Shown here: positions 1-7,578 of the stretch, piece by piece | Position numbering within the stretch: the first letter of the stretch is position 1 | How the letters are laid out: each line of letters opens with the position of its first letter | From: Sphingosinicella sp. | GTDB lineage: Bacteria > Pseudomonadota > Alphaproteobacteria > Sphingomonadales > Sphingomonadaceae | Reading direction: 5' to 3' | Length of the DNA: 64,000 bases | Assembly: GCF_013911755.1 (NCBI RefSeq) | Contig: NZ_JACESP010000001.1 | Location: 1-64,000 of the forward strand | Made by a program: the position numbers and the translations under genes | Notes under the pieces: generated by a model | What the model was told of the DNA's origin: nothing | Database searches by the model: none | What the model saw: the letters and a program-made list of their open reading frames with translations, nothing else

Positions 1-212
1 TGTTCGAGCTGATCTCCCAGCGTTACGAACGCGGCTCCACCTTCATCACCAGCAACCTGCCCTTCGACGAATGGACCGAAACCTTCGGATCTGAGCGTCT
101 CACAGGCGCGCTCCTCGATCGCCTGACCCATCACGTCAGCATCCTCGAGATGAACGGCGAAAGCTATCGCCTCGCGCACAGCCGGGCCCGCAAGGCCAAA
201 ACCAGACCCTGA
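1..212 (+). CDS. istB: IstB-type transposition helper ATPase, C-terminal fragment (runs off the window)
   Basis: The reading frame entering at base 3 gives a 69-residue C-terminus with FELISQRYERGSTFITSNLP followed by an acidic-aromatic stretch. This is the sensor region of IstB, the AAA+ ATPase that assists the IstA transposase of IS21 elements. The N-terminal Walker motifs are outside the window. The stop is TGA at 210-212. A hairpin follows 12 bases later, so this is probably the last gene of the element. The identification is firm. Whether the element is intact cannot be judged. Confidence 0.85.
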   Translation, partial: FELISQRYERGSTFITSNLPFDEWTETFGSERLTGALLDRLTHHVSILEMNGESYRLAHSRARKAKTRP

Positions 213-223
213 AAATTACACCA

Positions 224-276
224 ATGCCGGGGGGAGTGGCCCTCGGGCTACGCCCTCACGCCACTCCCCCCGGCAT
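224..276 (+). terminator. Perfect 17-bp stem-loop after istB
   Basis: Bases 224-240 and 260-276 are perfect reverse complements (ATGCCGGGGGGAGTGGC and its complement) around a 19-base loop. It lies just after the istB stop and inside the IS end. There is no clear U-run, so a role in blocking read-through into or out of the element is inferred. Confidence 0.55.
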
Positions 277-295
277 GTAACACGATGGCCTGGTT

Positions 296-628
296 TTACG
301 CCGCCGAATGGCCGACTTTTGCTCCGCCGTTGACATGGTCGAACGTGAGGCCGCAATCGTCGCCGGCAGTCCATACGACTTGGCCGCGCAATTTTTCACC
401 GTGGGCAAGTTCCAACGTGAGGGCGTCGCCCAGCAAGAGGGGTACATTTGGCCTCGGAGAGGCTCCTTGGCCGAAATGATTTGCGGCGAGGGCCAAGGCG
501 TTATCGGCATTCGCGTTTGCACGCCCGGCGTTGAGCGCCGTCTCTCCATGAGGGTTAGCCCGTTGGTGAGAAAATTGCAGAGTATTGACCAGGGTTGGCG
601 GTGTTTGGACGGAATCAGTGAAACGCAT
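296..628 (-). pseudogene. PilZ-domain protein with 3' end replaced by an IS21 end
   Basis: The 110-residue product has a PilZ-like C-terminal half: a Gly-Asp turn, LTLEL, HGEKLRGQVVW and a GLTFD strand, as in c-di-GMP-binding or degenerate single-domain PilZ proteins of sphingomonads. The N-terminal half lacks a clear RxxxR c-di-GMP motif. The ATG at 626-628 is preceded by GGGGAGAG at good spacing, so the start is well supported. The last twelve codons, from about base 335 to the stop at 296, are IS21 sequence. The original protein probably continued for a few more residues. It may still fold, hence truncated rather than certainly dead. Confidence 0.55.
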
Positions 629-645
629 GAGTTACTCTCCCCGCG

Positions 646-1208
646 CAATTGAGTTGCACGCAGCAATCGGCAGGGAAATCTGTGGATGCTACGGGGCGCG
701 CGTTAACCAATGCGAAACCTGGCGCGGCGCGGATCAGGACGGCCGAGAACTGCAACGACTCGCGAGAACTTCCAATCGGCACAGTCGCGCAACACGGGTC
801 CCGGAAAGTGGTGACCTGCTCTGGACACGACACGCTCGCTCGCTCCGGCCGGGCGGTGGACCGCAAGTAAAAAGCCCTCAGCTGAACGCTCTTTTTTGCT
901 AATGTTTCAAATCCTTCGGCGCCGTTTGCGCAACATCTTCTTCATTCGCTATCGCTCAACATGGACAACGTTTCTACGGTCGGCTGCTCGTGCATAAGGC
1001 CGAGCGTAGGCCGCCCCGCTCCGCCCGCCGCAGCGGAATGTCTCGAGACATCGGGCAGACCGCCCGGACGGCCGCGCCCGTAAGAATGATGCCAGACGGC
1101 GTGAAAGTCAAAGATGCACCGAGGCGCCGGCGGGGGCAGGAGGTCCGGACGGCGAAGCGCACGTGTGGCCCCGACCGGATCAGCGCCGGCGCGGCTCGCG
1201 AGCGGGAT
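646..1208. other. Long stretch without a recognisable gene
   Basis: No reading frame here resembles a known protein or has a convincing ribosome site. The only structure seen is a perfect 14-bp palindrome at 1038-1051 (ATGTCTCGAGACAT). It probably contains the 5' region of the PilZ gene and decayed sequence between inserted modules. Confidence 0.5.
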
Positions 1209-1562
1209 TTAGCTCTCCAGCAGAAAGCGTTCGACGACGGCCAGTAAAGCTTTTTCCCGGAAGGGCTTCGTTAGATATGCATCGTATTTCGGTCTGACCG
1301 GCAGGTTCGCTTCGGGAATTGCTGTCGCGAGGACGATCGGCCCTTCGAACCCCCCGTCTCTCAGTTTCTCGATCATCTCCAAACCGTTCATCCGGGGCAT
1401 CATGTAATCGGTGATAATCAGGTCCGGCTGCTCCTGGCGAGCTATTTTCAATCCTTCTACGCCATCGACCGCTTCCATCACGTGATGGCCGGCCTCTTCC
1501 AGTGCGATGCTGGCAACGAGCACAATGAGCGCCTCATCCTCGATGAGCAGAATGCGGAGCAC
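1209..1562 (-). CDS. Single-domain response regulator (CheY-like receiver)
   Basis: The 117-residue protein is only a receiver domain. It has the acidic pair in LLIEDEA near residue 8, the phospho-acceptor Asp in IITDYMMP near residue 52, a switch Thr (LATAIPEA) and the Lys of YLTKPF near residue 98. There is no output domain, so it probably passes phosphate to, or docks on, a partner. It starts with GTG at 1560-1562, with GAGGAAG upstream. It begins four bases after the stop of the truncated KaiC-like gene, so the two were one operon. Its cognate kinase is not in the window and the upstream partner is broken, so the gene may be orphaned. Confidence 0.85.
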   Translation of the reverse strand: MLRILLIEDEALIVLVASIALEEAGHHVMEAVDGVEGLKIARQEQPDLIITDYMMPRMNGLEMIEKLRDGGFEGPIVLATAIPEANLPVRPKYDAYLTKPFREKALLAVVERFLLES

Positions 1563-1566
1563 GAGG

Positions 1567-2005
1567 CTACTTCCTCTCCACTATAGGTTCCGAAAATTCC
1601 GGATCCGGCCCGAATTCCACCCCTCTTTCGGTCACGTGGAATTCTGTCGCGCGCGGATCGAAATCGCTTTCGCGGAGCTTGACGATCGACAAGCTGCGGC
1701 GAAGCACCTGTTCGCGGCGCAAATACGTCAAAAGCAGGACATTATCCACAATGACGGAAAGCTCATCTGTCGGAAGCACCTCCGGCAAATGCATCTCGCG
1801 CACCTCCGACGTGTAGAGAATCGTCGCGCCGGATTTCCGAAGGTAGCCGTTCATCGCATTCATTATATAGGGCAATCTCTCAGGACGGATGAGATTGTCC
1901 CTCAGCGCTACCACGCCGTCGACAAACACCCTCTTGGCGCTGATCGATTTGGCCTGTTTCACGACCTCCCAAGCCAATTCGTCCACCAGATTCTCCGATG
2001 GAGGG
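1567..2005 (-). pseudogene. KaiC/RAD55-type ATPase, C-terminal remnant
   Basis: From about base 2005 downward the minus strand encodes roughly 145 residues of the C-terminal part of a KaiC-like RecA-fold ATPase. It includes LVDELAWEVV, AKRVFVDGV (Walker B-like strand), TILYTSEV, LSVIVDNVLLL and LRRSLSIVKLRESDFD. The Walker A region and the whole N-terminus are missing. The open frame continues upstream to 2154, but that part has no KaiC character and lies in the conjugation module. The break near 2005 is therefore a recombination or insertion junction. It was probably co-transcribed with the response regulator, a pairing common in alphaproteobacteria. The fragment is not expected to bind ATP. 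Confidence 0.7.
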
Positions 2006-2110
2006 TGCCGGCGAGGCAGAGTCGCAAACAGATGCGCGGCTTTTCGACTCTGGCGGGGTTCGGGGAATTTCGGCCATTCGAAGAGACGAAAATGGCCGGG
2101 AGCCGGGCAT

Positions 2111-2335
2111 ATGGAACACCGATCGAAGGGCGCGCAGCAGAAGCCCGGCCGCACAAGTCCCTATCTCAACACGCGGCAGGCGGCGTATTATCTGCAGGTC
2201 TCGGTCCGCTTTCTTGAACGCCTGCGCAGGCGCGGCGGCGGGCCGCGCTTTCGCCGTCACGGCCGCTTTGTCTTCTACCATCTCGACGATGTCGACGCCT
2301 GGTCGCTCGCAAGCGCCGGCGGGGACGGGCGATGA
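2111..2335 (+). CDS. Excisionase/MerR-like helix-turn-helix protein
   Basis: The 74-residue protein has a helix-turn-helix of the excisionase type: YLNTRQAAYYLQVSVRFLER, then a wing with GGGPRFRRHGRFVFYHLDDVDAW. Such proteins sit just upstream of traF in conjugative modules of sphingomonad plasmids and ICEs, probably as local regulators or directionality factors. The ATG at 2111 is chosen because the domain begins soon after. A weak GGGAG lies upstream. The stop overlaps the traF start (ATGA), showing coupling. No upstream partner gene remains, because the KaiC remnant begins on the other strand. Confidence 0.7.
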   Translation: MEHRSKGAQQKPGRTSPYLNTRQAAYYLQVSVRFLERLRRRGGGPRFRRHGRFVFYHLDDVDAWSLASAGGDGR

Positions 2336-2898
2336 CGGATGCGCGGTCGCTCGCGTCCCGTGTCGCGGCGCGTGGTCTGTGCGCGGCGGTCGCGGACCGG
2401 CGGCGATGTGCTGCGCTCGCACTCGGCGTTCTCGGCGCCGGCGCGCTGCTCGTGTCGTCGCTCTTTCCGCCAAGGCCGCGGCTCGTCTGGAATACCTCCG
2501 AGAGCGCGCCGGTCGGCCTCTACCGCGTCGATGACGCGCGCGTCCTCGCGTCCGGCGACATGGTGCTGGCGCGCGTGCCGTGGCGCTTTCGCCGTCTCGC
2601 CGCGGAGCGGCGCTACATTCCCTCCAACGTTCCGCTCGTCAAGCGCGTCGTAGCGGTCCCGGGTGACAGGGTGTGCGGGGTCCGCGGCGCGATCTTCATC
2701 AATGGCAAGTTCATTGCCGCGCGCGCGGCGCGCGATGCGCGCGGCCGTCCGATGCCCTGGTGGAACGGCTGCGTGGTCCTTGGGGGCGGCGCCTACTTTC
2801 TGCTCATGGAGAGTCCCGCCTCGTTCGATGGTCGCTACTTCGGGCCGACGCGCCGCGCGGACATCATCGGCGAGGCGACACCCCTATGGATGCGCTGA
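2332..2898 (+). CDS. traF: TraF-type conjugative signal peptidase (S26 family)
   Basis: The protein of 188 residues has one N-terminal membrane helix (about 28-48), then the S26 serine-lysine dyad. The Ser is in NTSESAPVGLYRV near residue 58 and the Lys in VPLVKRVVAVPGDRV near residue 103. A further conserved block is MESPASFDGRYFG. In the IncP plasmid system TraF processes and cyclises the pilin. Here it is likely to act on the pilin or other secreted parts of a type IV conjugation system, but no other mating-pair gene is present. It overlaps the HTH gene by four bases and the transglycosylase gene by thirteen. Confidence 0.85.
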   Translation: MTDARSLASRVAARGLCAAVADRRRCAALALGVLGAGALLVSSLFPPRPRLVWNTSESAPVGLYRVDDARVLASGDMVLARVPWRFRRLAAERRYIPSNVPLVKRVVAVPGDRVCGVRGAIFINGKFIAARAARDARGRPMPWWNGCVVLGGGAYFLLMESPASFDGRYFGPTRRADIIGEATPLWMR

Positions 2899-3467
2899 AG
2901 GTCCTCCTTACTCTCCTCGTGACGGGTGCTGCGTTGCCCGCCAAGGCCGAGGTGTCCCGCTGGGCGGCCGATATCGAGGCGGCGTCCGCGCGCTTCGACG
3001 TGCCCGCCGCATGGATCGCGCGCGTCATGCACGCCGAGAGCCGCGGGCGCACCGAATGGGCCGGGCGGCCGATCACCAGCGCTGCCGGGGCGATGGGCCT
3101 CATGCAGCTGATGCCCGGAACCTGGCGCGATATGCGTGAACGGCTGCAACTCGGCGACGACCCGCATCAGCCGCGCGACAACATCCTGGCGGGCGCGTTC
3201 TATTTGCGGCTGATGTACGATCGCTTCGGCTATCCCGGCCTGTTCGCCGCCTACAACGCGGGCCCCGCGCGCTACGCGCGGCACCTCCTCACCGGCGAAC
3301 CGCTGCCCCGCGAGACGCGCGCCTATCTCGCGGACGTCGTTGGTCCGGGCGAGGCAGCGCCGCCAAAGCCGCCAAACTCCCCGCCGTCCGTGCGATTGTT
3401 CTTCGCGCTTCAAAGCGAGCCCGTGTCCGGCGGAAAAAGCGTCCGGGCGGACATGTTCGTGCGCTGA
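2886..3467 (+). CDS. Conjugation-associated lytic transglycosylase (VirB1/TrbN-like)
   Basis: The protein of 193 residues has a cleavable signal peptide ending around ALPAKA, then an SLT domain. The catalytic Glu is in MHAESRGRTEW, followed by AAGAMGLMQLMPGTW and AAYNAGPARY. It would cut peptidoglycan so the conjugation channel can cross the wall. The ATG at 2886 lies within the end of traF and gives a proper signal peptide. The longer upstream frame does not. The C-terminal 45 residues are Pro-rich and unremarkable. With TraF and the HTH protein it forms a three-gene remnant. The rest of the transfer machinery is absent. Confidence 0.85.
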   Translation: MDALKVLLTLLVTGAALPAKAEVSRWAADIEAASARFDVPAAWIARVMHAESRGRTEWAGRPITSAAGAMGLMQLMPGTWRDMRERLQLGDDPHQPRDNILAGAFYLRLMYDRFGYPGLFAAYNAGPARYARHLLTGEPLPRETRAYLADVVGPGEAAPPKPPNSPPSVRLFFALQSEPVSGGKSVRADMFVR

Positions 3468-3525
3468 CGCCGATCTGACGCGCCGGCGGCGCGACGGCGG
3501 GAGAGGTCGGCACTGACGGCAGAAT

Positions 3526-3834
3526 TCACCGACCGCGATAAGGCTCGCACGCGATGCCGTCGCCGTCCCTGTCGAGATGCGGCCCATACCCCGGCTCGCC
3601 GATGCGGATCGGCGCGGCGCCCGCGGCGCGCGCCTCGCTGCAGTTCCGGTAGGCCCCGTCCGAGGCACCGAACAGCCGCGACGGCGTTGCGGATCGCGGC
3701 GATGCGGATGCACGGTGACAATGATAGTCACCGGTCTTGCGGTTGTTATGGCAACCTTCGGCGTTGAGACCGCCCGGATGCGAAAGCGCAGGTGCGGACG
3801 TAAGCGCAAGGCAGAGGATCGCGAGATAGCGCAT
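3526..3834 (-). CDS. Secreted YHYH/excalibur-domain protein
   Basis: The 102-residue protein has a signal peptide (MRYLAILCLALTSAPALSHP), then a short Cys/His block, GCHNNRKTGDYHCH, of the YHYH type. It ends in an excalibur calcium-binding motif: YRNCSEARAAG, then DRDGDGIACE, an EF-hand-like loop. It is exported and probably binds a metal. Its role is unknown. The start is set at the ATG ending at 3834, preceded by GGGAG, rather than the longer frame to 3879. It is convergent with the transglycosylase gene and is typical island cargo. Confidence 0.75.
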   Translation of the reverse strand: MRYLAILCLALTSAPALSHPGGLNAEGCHNNRKTGDYHCHRASASPRSATPSRLFGASDGAYRNCSEARAAGAAPIRIGEPGYGPHLDRDGDGIACEPYRGR

Positions 3835-4030
3835 GTCCGCTCCCAATATCGGAAGGGATGAACGTGACTCTGTTCGCATTAAGATCGGGTTTCTTCGTGG
3901 TCACTTGACCTTGTCGTGCGCATTTCGGATCGAACCTTGGCCGCGCCCCGATACAAGGCGCACGGGTGGTTATGCTGTCATGATCCGCCTTGTGGCGCGG
4001 TGATGCGGCGGGCTGGAGTGGGGCTTGCAG

Positions 4031-4234
4031 ATGGCGTCGGAGATGCTGAGCGACTGGGAGCTCTGGGCCGTCGCGCGGCGGTTCATGGAGGCGCACGGCG
4101 ATATGGCCGCCGGCTATGCAAGCCTGAAGGCGGCCGAGCTTGATGCGCAGGGCGATGCACGCGGGCGTGCGGTCTTCATGGAGGTGGCGGCGCGAATCAA
4201 CCGACTGCGGTCGTCCGAAGGGACGCGGCATTAG
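4031..4234 (+). CDS. DUF6961-type small protein
   Basis: The 67-residue protein reads DWELWAVARRFMEAHGDMAA and ends MEVAARINRLR, the pattern of the short all-helical DUF6961 family that is frequent on sphingomonad islands and plasmids. Its function is unknown. A TTG at 4025 has better spacing from the GGAG at 4013-4016 than the ATG at 4031, so two more residues are possible. It is convergent with the next small gene. Confidence 0.6.
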   Translation: MASEMLSDWELWAVARRFMEAHGDMAAGYASLKAAELDAQGDARGRAVFMEVAARINRLRSSEGTRH

Positions 4235-4237
4235 CCG

Positions 4238-4483
4238 CTAGTACCCGGCATTCTCGATGCTTGCCGCGCGCGCGCGGATCGCCGCCGTCTTGAATGTTTC
4301 CTGTGCGGGCGGCGCAAAGCCGAGCGTGCGCGCGGCGAGCCACAGCTCCAGTCGCCGCGCTTCCTGCACTTCATTTGCAATTGCGGAAAGTAGCGAGGCA
4401 ACACCACGATCGTATTCGGCAGTCGAAAGGCTCGCGACGTCCGATCGGCCAAAGTGCTCGGCAATGATGGTATCTGCAACCAT
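4238..4483 (-). CDS. Small hypothetical protein
   Basis: The 81-residue protein is not recognised. It is mostly helical and alanine-rich, with no membrane segment or Cys/His motif. The ATG ending at 4483 follows GGAGG with a four-base gap. A TTG at 4504 would add seven residues. It lies tail-to-tail with the DUF6961 gene, separated by three bases, and upstream of radC on the other side. It resembles short accessory ORFs found beside RadC genes on mobile islands, which is inference from context only. Confidence 0.5.
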   Translation of the reverse strand: MVADTIIAEHFGRSDVASLSTAEYDRGVASLLSAIANEVQEARRLELWLAARTLGFAPPAQETFKTAAIRARAASIENAGY

Positions 4484-4540
4484 CGGGCCTCCGCGAGACT
4501 TCAATCTCTTATTTTACGCTCCGAGCATATGAACAGCAAG

Positions 4541-5203
4541 TTAAAGCAGGCCGAGCGTCTTGAAGCTTTTTATGCCGGTCTCGCTGACGACGACGTGATC
4601 GTGAAGTTGAAGCCCGAGAACGCGCGCTGCATCGCGAACGTGGTTGGTGAGCCGGATATCGTCGAGGCTTGGGGTCGGATCGCCGGAGGGGTGGTTGTGG
4701 ACGAGAATAAGCGCGGTTGCGCCGACGTCGAGCGCGCGGTGCATCACCTCGCGCACGTAAACGGGCGCCTGGTTGACCGTACCGACGCCCATCTCCTCGT
4801 CCGTAATGAGCGCGTTCCGGGAATTCAGAAACAGCACCCGGAAATGCTCGCGCCGGCTGTGCGCGAGGCTCACATGGAGATAGTCATTCAGCGCCTGCCA
4901 TCCCGCGAGCACGTTGCCGTGCGTCAGTTCCCGGAAGAGCGCGCGCTCAAGGCTTTGCGCAACGATTGCTAGGATATCGAGGCCTTTGGGCGGAACCCCG
5001 AGCTTGATGAGCATCGAAGGCGCGCTCGTCAGCACGCGCGGATAGCTGCCGCGTTCCGCGATCAGCGTTTCGGCGAGCCGGGTCGCCCGCGCGGCCGGCA
5101 TGACGAAGCCAAGCAAATGCGCGAGCAGCGCCCGATCCGCGTCCGCCGCGCGGTCGCGGGGACATGCACACGGTACGTCCCTGACATCCGATAAACTTCT
5201 CAC
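4541..5203 (-). CDS. radC: RadC family JAB/MPN-domain protein
   Basis: The protein of 220 residues, close to the usual length, carries the metalloprotease-like JAMM signature LVHNHPSGDPTPSLDD near residues 169-184 plus the conserved REHFRVLFLNSRN and EEMGVGTVNQ blocks. The N-terminal helix-hairpin-helix part is divergent. RadC proteins were once linked to DNA repair, but that role was withdrawn. On islands they are frequent cargo, possibly anti-restriction or DNA-processing factors. The GTG start at 5201-5203 is supported by GGGAGA six bases upstream. Confidence 0.85.
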   Translation of the reverse strand: MRSLSDVRDVPCACPRDRAADADRALLAHLLGFVMPAARATRLAETLIAERGSYPRVLTSAPSMLIKLGVPPKGLDILAIVAQSLERALFRELTHGNVLAGWQALNDYLHVSLAHSRREHFRVLFLNSRNALITDEEMGVGTVNQAPVYVREVMHRALDVGATALILVHNHPSGDPTPSLDDIRLTNHVRDAARVLGLQLHDHVVVSETGIKSFKTLGLL

Positions 5204-5624
5204 GGCACGTCTCCCAGAATATCCAGGACGCGGCCGCGCAATTGTCGCCCCTCAATACGACTGGATGGATCCAGTTCGTCCCCGGACCCTCTCCAGGCCG
5301 GATTTCGTCAATGCGCGGTTTATTCAGTTCCCCGACTGTCAAACCGGTGAGAATTATACTTTGTAACGAAAACCCCTGGACCCTTCGCTTCCCAACGCGG
5401 TCCAGGCCATGATCACCAGCATGTTGCGCTCCTCCACTACATTTTTTTGATTTAGCGTTCAGGAGAAGGCGAGATCATAACTCAACCGTATCGATTCGCC
5501 AGACGTGAATATAGGTGCGTTGAAGATATGCGGCTTTCGATCGGAAAATCTTGAATGCACAGCTACCGGGATGTCTCTTTGCTTGCTTTGACGGCGGATG
5601 TTCTGTGCGATCGTGGCTTTTCTC
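5204..5624. other. Gene-poor stretch upstream of radC
   Basis: No gene is recognised. On the minus strand a 22-residue ORF (5354-5422, beginning MLVIMAWTALG) has a strong GGAGGAG ribosome site, and may be a leader peptide or the relic of a longer gene. The local base composition is more AT-rich than the flanks, as in regulatory or decayed island DNA. Confidence 0.35.
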
Positions 5625-5819
5625 TCAGCCTGGGGTGATGTCTGCCACAGACAGCCTGTCGAATCCGGTGCGCCATGCGGCGATCCGTACCCGGTGTCCC
5701 ACAAGCGCCTCGGCGCTGCGCGGTGCGTCGAGCTGCCAGGTGCCGCCGTCATCGCGCCTCAGCACGAGTCCGGTTTCGCTGCGCAGCAGCAGGCCGATTT
5801 CGGTGACGCGTCTTGCCAT
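5625..5819 (-). CDS. DUF5818-like small protein, start uncertain
   Basis: About 64 residues read RRVTEIGLLLRSETGLVLRR, WQLDAP and VGHRVRIAAWRTGFDRLSV, the small beta-barrel-like pattern of the DUF5818 family seen in sphingomonads. Its function is unknown. The frame is open to 5993, but the extra part is Arg-rich and low-complexity. The ATG ending at 5819 begins the domain, yet no good ribosome site precedes it. The 5' end may have been altered where the next island module, whose attachment core starts at 5953, was joined. Confidence 0.5.
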   Translation of the reverse strand: MARRVTEIGLLLRSETGLVLRRDDGGTWQLDAPRSAEALVGHRVRIAAWRTGFDRLSVADITPG

Positions 5820-5952
5820 CAGCGTGCGCAGCGCCGGTAGGCGCCTTTTGAGAACCGCGCCCATTCGCGCGCTGCGCCGAGCGCGATCAGGCGGCAGCCG
5901 AGATCGCTCCTGTCGGGGAGCCTGCACTGGGCGGCGGTGCGGTTGCCTCCCG

Positions 5953-5994
5953 CTCCGCCAGAACCTCGTTTTTAGGGGTTCGTAGCCGTCCACC
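5953..5994 (+). other. Attachment-core-like sequence upstream of integrase 1
   Basis: CTCCGCCAGA at 5953-5962 matches the last bases of a tRNA-Ser gene plus flank, and is followed exactly 25 bases later by GTCCACC (5988-5994). The same two blocks with the same 25-base gap occur in inverse orientation beside the true tRNA-Ser (9438-9447 and 9406-9412). Upstream bases (TGCCTCCCG) resemble the end of a tRNA-Ser acceptor arm, but no tRNA is present. It is read as a relic att site. Confidence 0.5.
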
Positions 5995-6082
5995 GAGATT
6001 GACTTTTTTCCCCTAAAATCTGCAGCTTAGCCGTCAAAACCGTTCGCGACCGTTCGGAGGCCTCCGCTCGTGGCGTGGTCTC

Positions 6083-6138
6083 AAAACGTGGTCCTGGTGG
6101 GTCCAAAACGTGGTCCCAGATCGGAAAAAACGTGGTCC
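6083..6138 (+). repeat. Three direct repeats upstream of integrase 1
   Basis: AAAACGTGGTCC occurs at 6083, 6105 and 6127, spaced exactly 22 bases (two helical turns), ending just before the ribosome site of the integrase. Related copies precede integrase 2. They are likely arm-type binding sites for the integrase, an excisionase, or an autoregulator. Confidence 0.75.
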
Positions 6139-6148
6139 TGGAGATGGC

Positions 6149-7489
6149 ATGCTGAACGAAGCAAAAATCCGCGCCGCAAAGGCGCAGCCCAAGCCTTACA
6201 AGCTTACCGACAGCCACCGGCTCTACATGCTGGTGAAACCTGGAGGCTCGAAGCTCTGGAAATGGAGCTACGCCTATGACGGCAAGCAAAAGACGTTGCA
6301 CCTTGGCATCTACCCTATGGTCAGCCTTCTCGATGCCCGCGCCAAACGCGACGAAGCGCGAGCGCAGCTTCAGGAGGGCCGCGACCCAGCCGTGGTCAGG
6401 AAGCTCAAGATCGAGGCGAATCTGGAAGCGGCCCGAACCACCTTCGAGCTTGTTGCTCGCGACTGGCATAGCCTGTCCAAGCCGCAATGGGGCGCGATCC
6501 ATGCCGACGACGTGCTGCGCAGTCTGGAGCGGGATGTCTTTCCGGAAATCGGACAGCTGCCTATATCGGAGCTGACTCCGCCCATAATCTACGATGTGCT
6601 TAAAGACATCGAGGATCGCGGCTCGATAGAAACCGCAAAGCGCATACGCCAGCGAATTTCGGCAGTGTTCGTTTATGCGATCGCGAAAGGCATGGCCGAC
6701 AACGATCCGGCCGAGAAGCTTGGCGCGGCGCTGAAACCGGTGCGATCGGGACGGCAGCCGGCGATCACCGACCTTCCCCGACTGCGCAAGATGATTTCTG
6801 AAGCCGAAGAAGACTATGCCCGGCCCGTCACGCGCCTTGCCTTGCGCCTGCTCGCACTCACCGCCGTTCGGCCGAGCGAGCTGCGCAGCGCTTGTTGGGG
6901 AGAGTTTGAAGATCTGAACGGCAAGAAGCCGCTGTGGCGGATTCCGGCCCGACGGATGAAGGGTGGCCTTGACCGCAAAGACGAGACCGATGGCGATCAC
7001 CTTGTTCCTTTGCCGCCGCAATGCATCGCGGTGCTGCGGGCACTATGGCCGCTTACGGGAAGCTGCGAGTTGCTGTTTCCAGGTAATCGGCACACCCATC
7101 AGCCGATGAGCGAGAACGCCCTCGGATATTTACTCAACCGGGCAGGCTACCATGGTCACCACGTTCCTCATGGCTTTCGCGCAGCGTTCTCGACGATCAT
7201 GAACGAATGGGCCGAACGCCACGGCAAGGAGCACGATCGCAAGGTCATCGACCTCATGCTCGCGCATGTTCCCAAAGAGAAAGTCGAAGGTGCCTACAAC
7301 CGCGCCGCCTACATGCCGCGGCGGCGCGAACTGGCGAAGGTATGGGCAGACATGCTTACCAAAGGTTTGCCAACACCTGTCGCACTCGTCGAAAGACCGT
7401 CCAAAGTGACCGGCGACCATTCGCGGCGGCGCGTACCGAAACCCGTCTCGGCGGATTTCCTGTTTCCGTTGCGGATGCTACCCGCGTGA
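6149..7489 (+). CDS. DUF4102-type tyrosine recombinase (island integrase 1)
   Basis: The 446-residue protein has an N-terminal DUF4102 arm-binding domain (about 1-90: ITS-like LNEAKIRAAK, LGIYPMVSLLDAR), a core-binding domain (about 95-200) and a catalytic domain with all expected residues: Arg in TAVRPSELR, His-x-x-Arg in HGFRAAF, His in LMLAHVP and Tyr in GAYNRAAY. P4-type integrases of this family insert islands at tRNA 3' ends. The ATG at 6149 follows GGAG with a five-base gap. An upstream frame to 6110 would run through the repeats and is not favoured. It is paralogous to integrase 2 at nearly every motif. Confidence 0.9.
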   Translation: MLNEAKIRAAKAQPKPYKLTDSHRLYMLVKPGGSKLWKWSYAYDGKQKTLHLGIYPMVSLLDARAKRDEARAQLQEGRDPAVVRKLKIEANLEAARTTFELVARDWHSLSKPQWGAIHADDVLRSLERDVFPEIGQLPISELTPPIIYDVLKDIEDRGSIETAKRIRQRISAVFVYAIAKGMADNDPAEKLGAALKPVRSGRQPAITDLPRLRKMISEAEEDYARPVTRLALRLLALTAVRPSELRSACWGEFEDLNGKKPLWRIPARRMKGGLDRKDETDGDHLVPLPPQCIAVLRALWPLTGSCELLFPGNRHTHQPMSENALGYLLNRAGYHGHHVPHGFRAAFSTIMNEWAERHGKEHDRKVIDLMLAHVPKEKVEGAYNRAAYMPRRRELAKVWADMLTKGLPTPVALVERPSKVTGDHSRRRVPKPVSADFLFPLRMLPA

Positions 7490-7578
7490 TGAACCGCGCC
7501 GGTTTTGCCGGAGGCGTTGGGTGGTGAGTCACGCGGCCATATCGATGTTATCCGCGGCAGCATAATATTGATATCGGC

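Larger units (their letters stand above)
1..335 (+). mobile_element. Right end of an IS21-family insertion sequence
   Basis: The left edge of the window holds the 3' part of istB, a 17-bp stem-loop, and a terminal segment ending in TGACA at 331-335. IS21-family elements end in CA and carry istB near one end. The boundary at 335 is inferred because the PilZ reading frame on the other strand stops resembling a PilZ domain exactly there. The other end lies outside the window, so target duplication cannot be checked. Confidence 0.7.

Noticed and set aside
1038-1051. Perfect 14-bp palindrome ATGTCTCGAGACAT
   Set aside because: No promoter or gene start close by on either strand; too short to rest a claim on.
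4947-5342. 131-codon minus-strand frame overlapping the start of radC
   Set aside because: The first 55 codons look protein-like, but the rest is the out-of-frame Arg-rich reading of radC. No family recognised.
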